Positions 9,945 to 17,913 of a stretch of 64,000 nucleotides of DNA are shown one piece after another. The notes under the pieces were generated by a model. That model had not been told where the DNA came from, made no database searches, and saw only the letters and a list, made by a program, of their open reading frames with translations. A program made the translations under genes and the position numbers. Each line of letters begins with the position of its first letter. Position 1 is the first letter of the stretch. This DNA is from Dickeya fangzhongdai (GTDB taxonomy: Bacteria > Pseudomonadota > Gammaproteobacteria > Enterobacterales > Enterobacteriaceae): positions 992,001 to 1,056,000 of the forward strand of contig NZ_CP025003.1 in NCBI RefSeq assembly GCF_002812485.1, read 5' to 3'.

Positions 9945-10080
9945 CCGGTGGCATCCTTATTTTTGAGGCTGTTGACAAACAGCCGTGTTGTTTTGTCACA
10001 GACGAATTTGTGCCAGAACAGTGGAAAGTTTCGTGCGTGATAACGTCCGCTGTTCCTTTGCAACATTATCGCACGCCCGA

Positions 10081-10110
10081 CAAGGAGAGGTTCAACGCCA
10101 CCTCTCCTTG
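10081..10110. repeat. Short inverted repeat in the alkA-alkB gap
   Basis: CAAGGAGAGGT and ACCTCTCCTTG pair as an 11-bp stem around an 8-base loop. It is unclear whether this is a terminator or part of a larger mobile repeat; there is no T-run on either strand. Confidence 0.5.
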
Positions 10111-10127
10111 ACCACTGGCTGATGGCT

Positions 10128-10263
10128 AAACTGTGCCGCTGCGCGGTACCTTCGGCGCTCGACTTCGCTGTTCGGACCGCCCGTGACGTGTTCCCAACAC
10201 GGCACGAGCTTTCGCCGCGTCCATGCGGCTCACCCGGCGAAGTCGCTCACCTCAGCACAGTTT
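10128..10263. repeat. 136-bp palindrome-bounded GC-rich element
   Basis: The element is bounded by perfect 9-bp inverted ends AAACTGTGC and GCACAGTTT and is GC-rich inside, unlike the AT-rich DNA that follows. There is no coding frame. Its form suggests a dispersed intergenic repeat of the REP/MITE kind, but only one copy lies in this window. Confidence 0.5.
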
Positions 10264-10421
10264 TTGACGCCGTAAAAACCTATTGCCTGTAAATAAAAAG
10301 GTTTTTCAGCAATATGTTTTGTTCTATTCCGGGAAATTATCGTGTCGCCTAAAACAAGGCGGGCAACTTGTTCATGGACCGCGTACACTAAATAATACTG
10401 GTTATTTAGACAGAGGTCTGC

Positions 10422-11075
10422 ATGAATTTCGAACTGTTTGCCGATGAGCCGCCGGAGCGCCGGAATGAAACGCTGGCGCCCGGCGCGATGCTGCTGCGCG
10501 GCTTCGCCTGGCAACAGGCCGGAGCATTGCTGGCCGCGCTGGAACAGGTGACGAAGCAGTCGCCGTTTCGTCACATGGTGACGCCGGGCGGGCATACCAT
10601 GTCGGTGGCGATGAGTAACTGCGGGCCGCTGGGCTGGGTGAGCGACGAGCGGGGGTATCGCTACAGCGCTCAGGATCCGCTGACCGGCCGGCCGTGGCCC
10701 GCTATGCCGGCCTGTTTTTGGCAACTGTCGCAGGCGGCGGCCAGCGCCGCCGGGTATCACGATTTTGCGCCGGATGCCTGCCTGATCAACCGGTACACGG
10801 TGGGCGCTAAACTGTCGCTGCATCAGGACAGGGACGAACAGGACCTGCGCCAGCCGATCGTCTCCGTCTCGCTGGGGTTAAGCGCGGTGTTTCTGTTTGG
10901 CGGGGAAAAACGCGGCGATCCGTGTCAGCGGCTGGCGCTGATGCATGGCGATGTGGTGGTGTGGGGCGGTCCTTCGCGGCTGCATTACCATGCCATTTTA
11001 CCGCTCAGGAACGGCCCGTTGCCGACGGGAATGTCGGATGAGGTTCGCTTCAATCTCACCTTTCGGAAAGTGTGA
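10422..11075 (+). CDS. alkB: DNA oxidative demethylase AlkB
   Basis: A 217-residue Fe(II)/2-oxoglutarate dioxygenase that removes methyl groups from 1-methyladenine and 3-methylcytosine by oxidation. The iron facial triad is visible as H134-x-D136 (in LSLHQDRDE) and H190 (in RLHYHAI), and the 2-oxoglutarate arginines as R209/R215 in EVRFNLTFR. Length matches E. coli AlkB (216). It starts at the ATG after AGACAGAGGTCTGC. It is a single gene closed by a terminator and divergent from the AlkA-like gene. Confidence 0.95.
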   Translation: MNFELFADEPPERRNETLAPGAMLLRGFAWQQAGALLAALEQVTKQSPFRHMVTPGGHTMSVAMSNCGPLGWVSDERGYRYSAQDPLTGRPWPAMPACFWQLSQAAASAAGYHDFAPDACLINRYTVGAKLSLHQDRDEQDLRQPIVSVSLGLSAVFLFGGEKRGDPCQRLALMHGDVVVWGGPSRLHYHAILPLRNGPLPTGMSDEVRFNLTFRKV

Positions 11076-11077
11076 AA

Positions 11078-11098
11078 GTCCCCCACGCCGTGGGGGAC
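11078..11098. terminator. Terminator-like hairpin between alkB and the reductase operon
   Basis: Perfect 9-bp stem GTCCCCCAC / GTGGGGGAC with a GCC loop, flanked by GAAA and GAAA. It sits between convergent genes. Confidence 0.7.
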
Positions 11099-11106
11099 GA
11101 AAGGCA

Positions 11107-12669
11107 TTACTTTTTGGTGAAGTGGAGGTAATCGAGAGCGTTTTCTGCCGCCATGCGACCTGAGTTGAGCGCAAAGCCAAAGGTGCCGCCGCCCAGCAGC
11201 AGGTCGTAGGTGTCGCCGTACATACCCGCCGCATCGTTACCGGTGACGTACAGTCCCGGCACCGCATTGCCTGCCGGCGATATCGCTTCCATCTTCTCGT
11301 TGATCTTCACGCCGCCCAGCGTGCCGAGCGCGGCCGGCAGCATTTTCACCGCGTAGAACGGACCGGTCTTCATCGGGCGCAGGTAATCCATGTTCTTGTT
11401 GAACACCTCGTCCCGTTTCTGTGCGGCGAAGCGGTTGTTTTCGTCAACGGTATGTTTCAACACGCTGGCGTCGACGCCCATCTGTTTCGCCAGCTCGTCC
11501 AGCGTTGCGGCCTTGAACACAAAGCCCCGGTTTTTCTGGCTCTCTTTGGTGAACTCGTCATCGAATTTCACCAGTTTGGTGTTGGCGATCACCCATTCGC
11601 CGATCGGCACGTCGATGCCGTCGTTGACGAAGTGCTTGCGGGCGTCTTCATCAAACACCGAATACATCACCCCGCCGGCTTTGGCCAGCGCGTTGCCGGC
11701 GTGCGGCCAGATAATGACGATGGATTCGTCGGTGAAACGGCGGCCGTGTTTATCCACCCACAGATAAGGCTGACGGGCGGCGGCCAGCAATTGGGAGTTG
11801 GGCGCATAGTCCGGCAGGCCAGGACGGTAGGACTGTACTACGCCCATCCCTTCTTCTTTGGCCCCGGCTTTCCACGCCATTTTGATGCCGTCGCCGTCTT
11901 TGCCGATGTTGCCCACCATGATGGTGTCCGGCACCGCCACGTATTTCTGCAGCATCTCTTTGTTGTTGGCGTAGCCGCCGGTGGCGATGATTACCGCTTT
12001 GGCGTCGATCTGGAATGGTTTGCCGTCGCTGCCTTCGGCGATCACCCCGGCGACTTTGCCGTCCTTCATCACCAGATCTTTACCGGCGGTTTTCACCAGC
12101 GTGGTGACCGGCATGGTTTTGAACTGTTCATGGAAGGTTTTGATCAGGTGGCGACCGTGGCCGGGGCCGTCGATCACGTGCCAGGTCAACATCCCGCCCG
12201 GCCCGCCGGGGCCGATGTATTCAAACTTGATGCCTTTGGATTTGACCCACTCGATGGTGTCGGCGGAGCGGTTGACGAAGGCGCGCACCACAAACGGGTT
12301 CGCCATCCAGTGGCTGTATTCCATGATGGTTTTGAACGCCATGTCCGGCGTCACCACGATGCCCTGACGTTTCTGCATGGCGCTGTTGGCGGCGAAAATG
12401 CCCTCGGCAAAGTTGCCGGTGCCGCCGACCACGCCCTGTTTTTCCAGCAACACTACGCTGGCGCCTTTCTCTGCCGCCGCCATGGTGGCGGCGGTGCCGG
12501 CCGCTCCCGCGCCGATGATCACCACGTCAGCGCTTTTGGGGATCGCCGCCGGTTTGGCCGGTTCCGCGTTGGCGGCGGGTTGCGGCGCTGCCTGCTCCGC
12601 ATTGGCGGAGGCCATCCCCAGCATCGACAGGCACAGGGCGGCAAGGATTGTTCTTCGGTATTGAGCCAT
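11107..12669 (-). CDS. Periplasmic FAD-dependent reductase (flavocytochrome c / fumarate reductase flavoprotein family)
   Basis: A 520-residue protein with a Sec-type signal peptide (cleavage likely after ASANA, residue ~24), an Ala/Pro-rich spacer and a FAD_binding_2 domain starting with VVIIGAGAAGTAAT. It shares the fold of Shewanella fumarate and urocanate reductases but has no haem domain (no CxxCH). Active-site motifs differ from fumarate reductases: the usual QxHPT-like stretch reads VQSYRPG, and after RRFTDE the usual TRD region reads SIVIIWPH. The substrate is therefore probably not fumarate. It is last in a five-gene operon that supplies a quinol dehydrogenase and an FMN carrier. AAGGAAAA precedes the start. 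Confidence 0.85.
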   Translation of the reverse strand: MAQYRRTILAALCLSMLGMASANAEQAAPQPAANAEPAKPAAIPKSADVVIIGAGAAGTAATMAAAEKGASVVLLEKQGVVGGTGNFAEGIFAANSAMQKRQGIVVTPDMAFKTIMEYSHWMANPFVVRAFVNRSADTIEWVKSKGIKFEYIGPGGPGGMLTWHVIDGPGHGRHLIKTFHEQFKTMPVTTLVKTAGKDLVMKDGKVAGVIAEGSDGKPFQIDAKAVIIATGGYANNKEMLQKYVAVPDTIMVGNIGKDGDGIKMAWKAGAKEEGMGVVQSYRPGLPDYAPNSQLLAAARQPYLWVDKHGRRFTDESIVIIWPHAGNALAKAGGVMYSVFDEDARKHFVNDGIDVPIGEWVIANTKLVKFDDEFTKESQKNRGFVFKAATLDELAKQMGVDASVLKHTVDENNRFAAQKRDEVFNKNMDYLRPMKTGPFYAVKMLPAALGTLGGVKINEKMEAISPAGNAVPGLYVTGNDAAGMYGDTYDLLLGGGTFGFALNSGRMAAENALDYLHFTKK

Positions 12670-12684
12670 CTTGTTTTCCTTTTA

Positions 12685-12730
12685 TTGTTCTCACAAATAT
12701 TGCTTTCACAAATATCGTTCTCACGAAATA
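12685..12730. repeat. 15-bp tandem repeat, three copies, upstream of the flavoprotein gene
   Basis: Three head-to-tail copies of TTGTTCTCACAAATA-like sequence (copies start at 12685, 12700 and 12715) fill most of the gap between the FMN-protein gene and the flavoprotein gene. Confidence 0.85.
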
Positions 12731-12767
12731 ACACATGGCAAACCGGGCAGCGCCCGGCCGTCATGAA

Positions 12768-13118
12768 TCAGTGCTGGCGGGCTTTTTCGTACGCCTCCTG
12801 CGCGGCGTCGTGCACGGCGCCGCTGGTCATGGTGGCGCCGGAAACGCCATCGACATTGATGGTCTTTTTCTCGGTCATGGTTTTCGCCAGCTCTTTGGCC
12901 GCCTCGCCGCCCACTTCCGGCGTTTCCGACGGGGCGTCGATGCTGGCTTTGTTGACCGTACCGCTCGCGTCCACGTCCAGGGTGACGGTCACGTCGCCGC
13001 CGATGCCCTGCTTGGTTGAGGAGTAAGAGCCGGCTTTAAATTGACCGCTTTCCGCCACGGCGGTGGTACTGGCGGCGCAAAGCAGGCTGATGAGTAATGT
13101 GATTGAACTTCTCTTCAT
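12768..13118 (-). CDS. Periplasmic FMN-binding domain protein
   Basis: A 116-residue exported FMN-binding protein: signal peptide starting MKRSSITLLISLL, then a mature domain with the flavinylation motif DGVSGATMTS. In this family ApbE attaches FMN covalently to the threonine of that motif. It should shuttle electrons from the ferredoxin/NrfD pair to the flavoprotein encoded 98 bp downstream. An in-frame ATG 30 bases upstream (13148) would add ten residues before the signal peptide, but it has no Shine-Dalgarno and lies in a recent 15-bp duplication, so I chose 13118. No apbE gene is in the window. Confidence 0.85.
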   Translation of the reverse strand: MKRSSITLLISLLCAASTTAVAESGQFKAGSYSSTKQGIGGDVTVTLDVDASGTVNKASIDAPSETPEVGGEAAKELAKTMTEKKTINVDGVSGATMTSGAVHDAAQEAYEKARQH

Positions 13119-13132
13119 ACGTGATTTCACTC

Positions 13133-13162
13133 TGTTGATTAACGACATGTTGATTAATGAAA
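13133..13162. repeat. 15-bp tandem duplication upstream of the FMN-protein gene
   Basis: Two adjacent copies: TGTTGATTAACGACA and TGTTGATTAATGAAA. The duplication creates the alternative upstream ATG of the FMN-binding protein gene. Confidence 0.8.
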
Positions 13163-13178
13163 AAACCGGGCCGCCCGC

Positions 13179-14558
13179 TCAGGAAGAGGGCGACAGCAAT
13201 ACGTTTCCGTCCTCATGGCCGAGATGGCGAAACAGCAGGCAGCTCAGCGCCAGCCCGACCCCAAGCAGCGCGAACAGCAGGCTGAACGGGCTGATGTGCA
13301 GCCACGGCGACAGGCGCGATAGCGCCCGCAGCGCCGGAAAGGTCAGCGCCATGCTCAGCATCACCGCCAGCAGTTGGCTCAGCAGCAGGATGTTGTTGCC
13401 GCTGTTGCAGGCGTCGTTTTCCAGATGGCAGCAGGCGAGCGTGCTTTCCGCCGAGTGCAGCAGCGCCGTCAGTACGCCGAGCAGGCCGGACAGCGCGCCG
13501 ATGCACGGCAGCGACCGCTGCTGGATGGCGGCGCCGAGCGCCAGCACCGCGATCGCCGCCAGCAGCGTGGCGGCGATCAGCAACTGGCGATAACCAGCAC
13601 GGCGCACCAGCGGTTCAAACAGCAGCTTGGCGAGCAGGGCGCCGGCGGAAAACAGCAGCATGATGATCCCGGCGGTCGCCGGCGTCAGACCCAGCGTGGT
13701 CTGGGTCACCAGCGAAATCAGCACCGGTATCGACGCCAGCAGCAGCCGGGTCAGCACGCCGCCCCACACGCCGACATAGAAGGTGCGAATGCCGAACAGC
13801 GAGGCGGGCAGCAGCGCTTCGCGCGCATGGCGATCGCCGCGCAGATACAGCCAGCCGCAGCCGCAGCCCGCCAGCGCAATCAGCGTCAACGCCGGCAGCG
13901 GCAGCAGATTTTTGGGGGCGGCGACCAGCAGTAATGTGAACAGCGACAGCGCGGCGGTCAGCAGCAGCAGGCTACGTAGCGGAATACGGCGCGACGACGG
14001 CGTGACGCCATCCGGAATGGCGTATCCGGTCAGCCACAGGCACAACAGCGACAGCGGGATCGGCGCGAGGAAAATAGCGCGCCAACCGAAGGCATCAGTC
14101 AGCAGGCTGCCCGCCAGCGGACCGGTCAGGGTGCCAAGCAGGCCGAGCAGCGTCATGCGGTTAAGAAAAGGCAGTTTTTGCTCGGGCGTAGTGGCGCGTA
14201 GCGCCTGAGTGCGGAGCACCGGCAGCAGCAACGCCCCGCCGGCGCCTTGCAGGCAGCGGCAGAGCGCCAGTGCGGCGGCCGATGTGGCCTGGCTGCACAA
14301 CAGCGCGCCGGCGATGAACGTCAGCAGCGCCAGCTGGCAGGTGCGCCGTTCTCCCAGCCGCTGGCTCAGCCAGCTGTTGAGCGGGGTGAACGCCACCACG
14401 GCGATGAGGTAAGCCATCACGACCGGCTCCATGCGCAGTACCGGTTGGTGCAGCGTGCGCGCTATCGCCGGAATGGCGATATACAGCATGGTGGTATCCA
14501 GCGATTGCATGAAGAACGCCACCGACGCCAGCCAGAACAGCGCGCGTGAGCCGGCCAT
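13179..14558 (-). CDS. MFS transporter, DHA2/EmrB-like, inside the reductase operon
   Basis: A 459-residue integral membrane protein of the major facilitator superfamily, drug:H+ antiporter-like, with about 12-14 helices and an early motif SLDTTMLYIAIPAIA typical of DHA2 members. The start ATG lies two bases after the stop of the NrfD-like gene, so the two are probably translationally coupled. The same frame stays open far upstream, but that extension is out-of-frame reading of the NrfD gene and is not a fusion. Placed between electron-transport genes, it may move the reductase substrate or product, which is inference from position. Confidence 0.88.
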   Translation of the reverse strand: MAGSRALFWLASVAFFMQSLDTTMLYIAIPAIARTLHQPVLRMEPVVMAYLIAVVAFTPLNSWLSQRLGERRTCQLALLTFIAGALLCSQATSAAALALCRCLQGAGGALLLPVLRTQALRATTPEQKLPFLNRMTLLGLLGTLTGPLAGSLLTDAFGWRAIFLAPIPLSLLCLWLTGYAIPDGVTPSSRRIPLRSLLLLTAALSLFTLLLVAAPKNLLPLPALTLIALAGCGCGWLYLRGDRHAREALLPASLFGIRTFYVGVWGGVLTRLLLASIPVLISLVTQTTLGLTPATAGIIMLLFSAGALLAKLLFEPLVRRAGYRQLLIAATLLAAIAVLALGAAIQQRSLPCIGALSGLLGVLTALLHSAESTLACCHLENDACNSGNNILLLSQLLAVMLSMALTFPALRALSRLSPWLHISPFSLLFALLGVGLALSCLLFRHLGHEDGNVLLSPSS

Positions 14559-14560
14559 GA

Positions 14561-15517
14561 TCAGGCTACCGTCATCTGTCCGGCGTACAGCACGAACAGT
14601 CGCAGTAAAAATACGCCGAGCAGGCTTAGTGTGGCCGTGGTCAGCGTCAGTCGGCCGCCGGCGTGACGCCATGCCGGCACGGCGCCGGCCGCCATCGGAG
14701 CGAGAATGCCGGCTCCCAGAATCCCCAGCCAGAACACCGCGCCCCAGAAGCCGCTCAACGCCGCCTGCGCCGCTACGGTTTTCTGTCCGCCGCCCAGCAG
14801 CAGGCCGATGAAAAAGGCGAACAGCAAACACAGTTCGATGATCGCCACCGGTTTTTCCAACTGGTGCAAAAAGTGCAGCGTTTGCGGGCAGGCGTCGCGC
14901 CAACGCGACGATGACGCCACCAACAGCATCACGGCGATGCCGGAGGTCACGCCGGATACCAGAAACAGCACCGGCAGCAGCGGGTTGTTCAGCAGTGGGA
15001 ACGACTTCAGCGCCGAGAGCAGAAAGCCGGTATAACAGCCCAGCAGCAGCGCCAGCGCCAGCAGCAGATTTTCCAGCAGGCGGATACGGCGCACGAGGAC
15101 GTTCAGCAGGCTGGCGAACTTCTGATGCAGGCCAGCGGACAGGCGGTTTTCGCACCCGCCCAGCAATGGCTGGCGATACAGCGCGAACAGCCACAGCAGC
15201 ATCACCAGCAAATACACCTGAAACAGCATGACACCCAGCGACATGATGGAAGTCGGGTTGTAGAACAGCAGCAGATACCAGAAGGTCAGCGGCCGGGCCA
15301 GATGGAAAATCAGAATCAGCAATCCCAGCATGACCGACAGCGGCGCCACGATAGCGGTGGCGACGACCAGCGGATTGGCGTGATGGTATTCCTGCGGCAC
15401 ATAGCGGCGAAACAGCAGGGTGAGCGTCATCATTCCGGATGAGATCCCCACCAGCAGCAGGTACACCGCAATCGGCCAGTCCCACACCAGCGAGTGAAAG
15501 TGAAAAGCGTCATGCAT
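14561..15517 (-). CDS. NrfD/PsrC-type membrane quinol dehydrogenase subunit
   Basis: A 318-residue polytopic inner-membrane protein of the NrfD/PsrC/DmsC-like family (about eight helices). It begins MHDAFHFHSLVWDWPIAVYLLLVGISSG, split here as a typical NrfD N-terminus with a Trp-Pro before helix 1. NrfD proteins oxidise quinol and pass electrons to a partner 4Fe-4S protein. That partner is encoded immediately upstream with an 8-bp overlap. It carries no cofactor motif itself. With the ferredoxin, FMN protein and flavoprotein it would link the quinol pool to a periplasmic reductase. Confidence 0.88.
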   Translation of the reverse strand: MHDAFHFHSLVWDWPIAVYLLLVGISSGMMTLTLLFRRYVPQEYHHANPLVVATAIVAPLSVMLGLLILIFHLARPLTFWYLLLFYNPTSIMSLGVMLFQVYLLVMLLWLFALYRQPLLGGCENRLSAGLHQKFASLLNVLVRRIRLLENLLLALALLLGCYTGFLLSALKSFPLLNNPLLPVLFLVSGVTSGIAVMLLVASSSRWRDACPQTLHFLHQLEKPVAIIELCLLFAFFIGLLLGGGQKTVAAQAALSGFWGAVFWLGILGAGILAPMAAGAVPAWRHAGGRLTLTTATLSLLGVFLLRLFVLYAGQMTVA

Positions 15518-16205
15518 GGTCGCTCTCTCCGTATTTACCGGGGATGCGGTAGAGGTTGGGGCCGGTGCCCAGATAGACTTTGCTGCGGTAGATCGGATTG
15601 TTTTTGATCATTTTCGAGATCTCGCTATCCGGATCGTTGAGATCGCCGAACACCAGCGCTTTGGTCGGGCAGATCTCGACGCAGGCCGGTCTTTTGCCTG
15701 CCGCCAGATTGGTTTCCCGGCAGAAGTTGCACTTATCCGCGGTGTGGGTCTGTGGATTGATGAAACGCACGTGGTACGGGCAGGCGGCGATACAGTAGCG
15801 GCAGCCGACGCAACGCTTGTCGTTGACATCGACAATGCCGGTCAGCGCGTCCTTGAACGACGCGCCGGTCGGGCAGACCGATACGCAGGGCGGGTTATCG
15901 CAGTGCTGGCAGGACTGGCGGAAGAACTGTTTGATCGGTTTACTGCTGTCGGTGGCGGGGATATCGACGGTTTGCAGAATGTCCAGCCGGGTGACGCCCT
16001 CCGGCACCTGATTGGTTTTACGGCAGGCGGTCATGCAGGCTTTGCAGCCGATACAGCGTAGCTCGTTATGCAGTATGCCGTATTTGACGGGACGCGGGCC
16101 GGTGGGCGTTACCGTTTCCTGCGCGACCGCCGGCAAACCGCTGCCGGAAACAGCCAGCGCGCTGCCCATGATGGCAATAAAACGGCGTCGGGTGTAATTT
16201 TCCAT
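15510..16205 (-). CDS. Tat-exported 4Fe-4S ferredoxin subunit (NrfC/DmsB-like)
   Basis: A 231-residue periplasmic ferredoxin. The N-terminus carries a twin-arginine signal (YTRRRFIAIMGSALA). Four cysteine groups for four 4Fe-4S clusters follow: CIGCKACMTAC, CQHCDNPPCVSVCP, CVGCRYCIAACP and CNFC...CVEICP. This is the NrfC pattern. The start at 16205 is chosen because AAAGG lies eight bases upstream and the Tat motif follows directly; a longer frame to 16262 adds 19 residues without support. It is first in the five-gene operon and overlaps the NrfD-like gene by 8 bp. Confidence 0.9.
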   Translation of the reverse strand: MENYTRRRFIAIMGSALAVSGSGLPAVAQETVTPTGPRPVKYGILHNELRCIGCKACMTACRKTNQVPEGVTRLDILQTVDIPATDSSKPIKQFFRQSCQHCDNPPCVSVCPTGASFKDALTGIVDVNDKRCVGCRYCIAACPYHVRFINPQTHTADKCNFCRETNLAAGKRPACVEICPTKALVFGDLNDPDSEISKMIKNNPIYRSKVYLGTGPNLYRIPGKYGESDHA

Positions 16206-16635
16206 AAAATAACCTTTCAGAGGTAGACATCTGGTCTGGCGCAACCGATATCTGCTCAGCAATAAATCAATTTTTTATTTTCTTACTCATCTGTATTCAG
16301 TGAGCGCGATAAATAACGACAAAGCCCATGTGTCGGGAAATAAAACATGTTGGTGCGAATAATTGGAACATGCGTACCTGGCGGGATATGTGGCACGCTT
16401 CACATTTAATTTTTTGTATATCCGGATAAAAATAATTGCAAAATACGATAACTGGCGTGGTGATGTTATTATTGTCTTATTTTTTATTCTTGCTGTTATT
16501 TTATTGTTTCACGTTGTTATTGAAATGTCTTTTTTGACTTGCGCAAGGAAAGTCTATTTTGGTGGGAATAAATAAAAATGATTTGGCGCAAGAATTAACA
16601 TTTTCGGCAAATTATTTTTGCCGAAACATAAAAGT
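16206..16635. other. AT-rich intergenic region with the reductase operon promoter
   Basis: A ~430-bp AT-rich stretch upstream of the ferredoxin gene. A 70-codon plus-strand frame (16363-16575) starting at an ATG without a Shine-Dalgarno is present, but nothing supports it as a gene. No FNR or NarL/NarP site was recognised. Confidence 0.5.
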
Positions 16636-16668
16636 GCAAAAAATAAAAACGCCTCCAGCGAGGCGTTT
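16636..16668 (-). terminator. Rho-independent terminator after the esterase gene
   Basis: Read on the minus strand: stem AAACGCCTC / GAGGCGTTT with a GCTG loop, then TTTTTATTTTTT. It lies ~100 bp beyond the esterase stop codon. Confidence 0.85.
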
Positions 16669-16764
16669 CAGATGGCTGGCAAATTCTTTAAATACAATAC
16701 GAAGGTTTTTTCCAGCGTTAAAAACTGTGCTCGGCTGTCTGTTAGCAGCCATGACCATCAGCCA

Positions 16765-17739
16765 TTATGGTTTCAAATGACTATCCAGGAACTGGATCAC
16801 TTTCTGCATGATCTCTGGCTGCAGCCAGTAAACGCCGCCATGCTCGGCGCCTTTCACCACGTAGTAGGTGCTGTCGATGCCGTGGGCTATCAGCGCCCGG
16901 TGCAGGATTTCGGTCTGACGCGGTGAAACCAGCGTATCGGCGCTGCCGTGCATGATCAAAAACGGCGGGGTATGCTGGCCGATGTAGGTGATGGGGTTGG
17001 CGGCGGCGGTTTTCTCCGGGAAGCGGGTAATCGGACCGCCCTCATTGAACACCGAGGTGCCGTTGACCCAGATAGCTTCGGTGGAGGACGGCGAGGCGTG
17101 TTTCTGCACCACCTCGTCCGGGAAACCTTCGCCGACGCGGGTCAGGTCCGACAGGCCGTAGAAATCGATCACCGCCTGTACCTGGCTGCTCTGGTCGAGG
17201 TGTTCGCCGCGGTCAAACTGCTTGTTGCCGTTGGTGGTGCCGGCAAACGCCGCCAGATAGCCGCCGGCGGAAGCGCCGAATACCGCCACGTGCGAGGCAT
17301 CGATGCCGAATTTATTCGCGTTGGCGCGCAGATAGCGAATGGCGGATTTGACGTCTTCCAGCGGCGCCGGGAACAGCACGGTCGGCGCCACGCGGTACTC
17401 CATACTGGCGACCACGTAGCCGGCTTCCGCCAGCTTCAGCCGCTGCTGGATGTAGCTGTCTTTATTGGCGTTGATGAAGCCGCCACCGGTGATGAACAGT
17501 ACGGCGGGCTGTGGTGATTTCGCTTCCGGCTGCAGGATGTCCATTTTCAAGGCCACATTGGCATAACCGCGCATCGGCACCTGGGAGTAAACCACGTCGG
17601 AAATCAGTTTAACCACTGGCTGACGGGGCGTCAGGGTTAATTCATGAATGTTGTCTGCGGCCATGGCGCTTGTCACCTGCGCGGCTCCGGTAATGGTAAC
17701 AGCGGACAACAATATCATTTTTAGCGGGAGGGTACGCAT
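16765..17739 (-). CDS. Exported alpha/beta-hydrolase esterase (possible feruloyl/acetyl esterase)
   Basis: A 324-residue secreted or periplasmic hydrolase with a signal peptide (cleavage likely after TSAMA, ~residue 27). The lipase/esterase features are the oxyanion loop ITGGGF, the nucleophile elbow GASAGG, an acid in HGSADTLV and a histidine in GAEHGG. This is the BD-FAE/acetylesterase-like branch. In a pectinolytic Dickeya it could remove acetyl or feruloyl groups from plant polysaccharide; D. dadantii is known to make two feruloyl esterases (FaeD, FaeT) and an adjacent regulator, but I cannot assign either name from the sequence. It is divergent from a LysR gene. Confidence 0.82.
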   Translation of the reverse strand: MRTLPLKMILLSAVTITGAAQVTSAMAADNIHELTLTPRQPVVKLISDVVYSQVPMRGYANVALKMDILQPEAKSPQPAVLFITGGGFINANKDSYIQQRLKLAEAGYVVASMEYRVAPTVLFPAPLEDVKSAIRYLRANANKFGIDASHVAVFGASAGGYLAAFAGTTNGNKQFDRGEHLDQSSQVQAVIDFYGLSDLTRVGEGFPDEVVQKHASPSSTEAIWVNGTSVFNEGGPITRFPEKTAAANPITYIGQHTPPFLIMHGSADTLVSPRQTEILHRALIAHGIDSTYYVVKGAEHGGVYWLQPEIMQKVIQFLDSHLKP

Positions 17740-17913
17740 GGAATATTCCTTAGGATTATTATGTAACTGATGCTTGTCTTATCAATACAGGAAGGAAAAA
17801 ATCAGGATGCAGGCTATCACGTCTGGGATTAATGCAAATGTGCTTAATCTCACATTAGTATTTTCGTAATTTAATATAATTAATATTCGTTAAGGTTATA
17901 AATAAATATAATC

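Noticed and set aside
14559..15485. N-terminal extension of the MFS gene to a 768-residue protein
   Set aside because: The extra 309 residues are the NrfD-like gene read in another frame; the MFS protein has a normal start two bases after the NrfD stop.
16363..16575. 70-codon plus-strand frame in the AT-rich gap
   Set aside because: No Shine-Dalgarno, no family resemblance, and AT-rich DNA easily yields hydrophobic frames.
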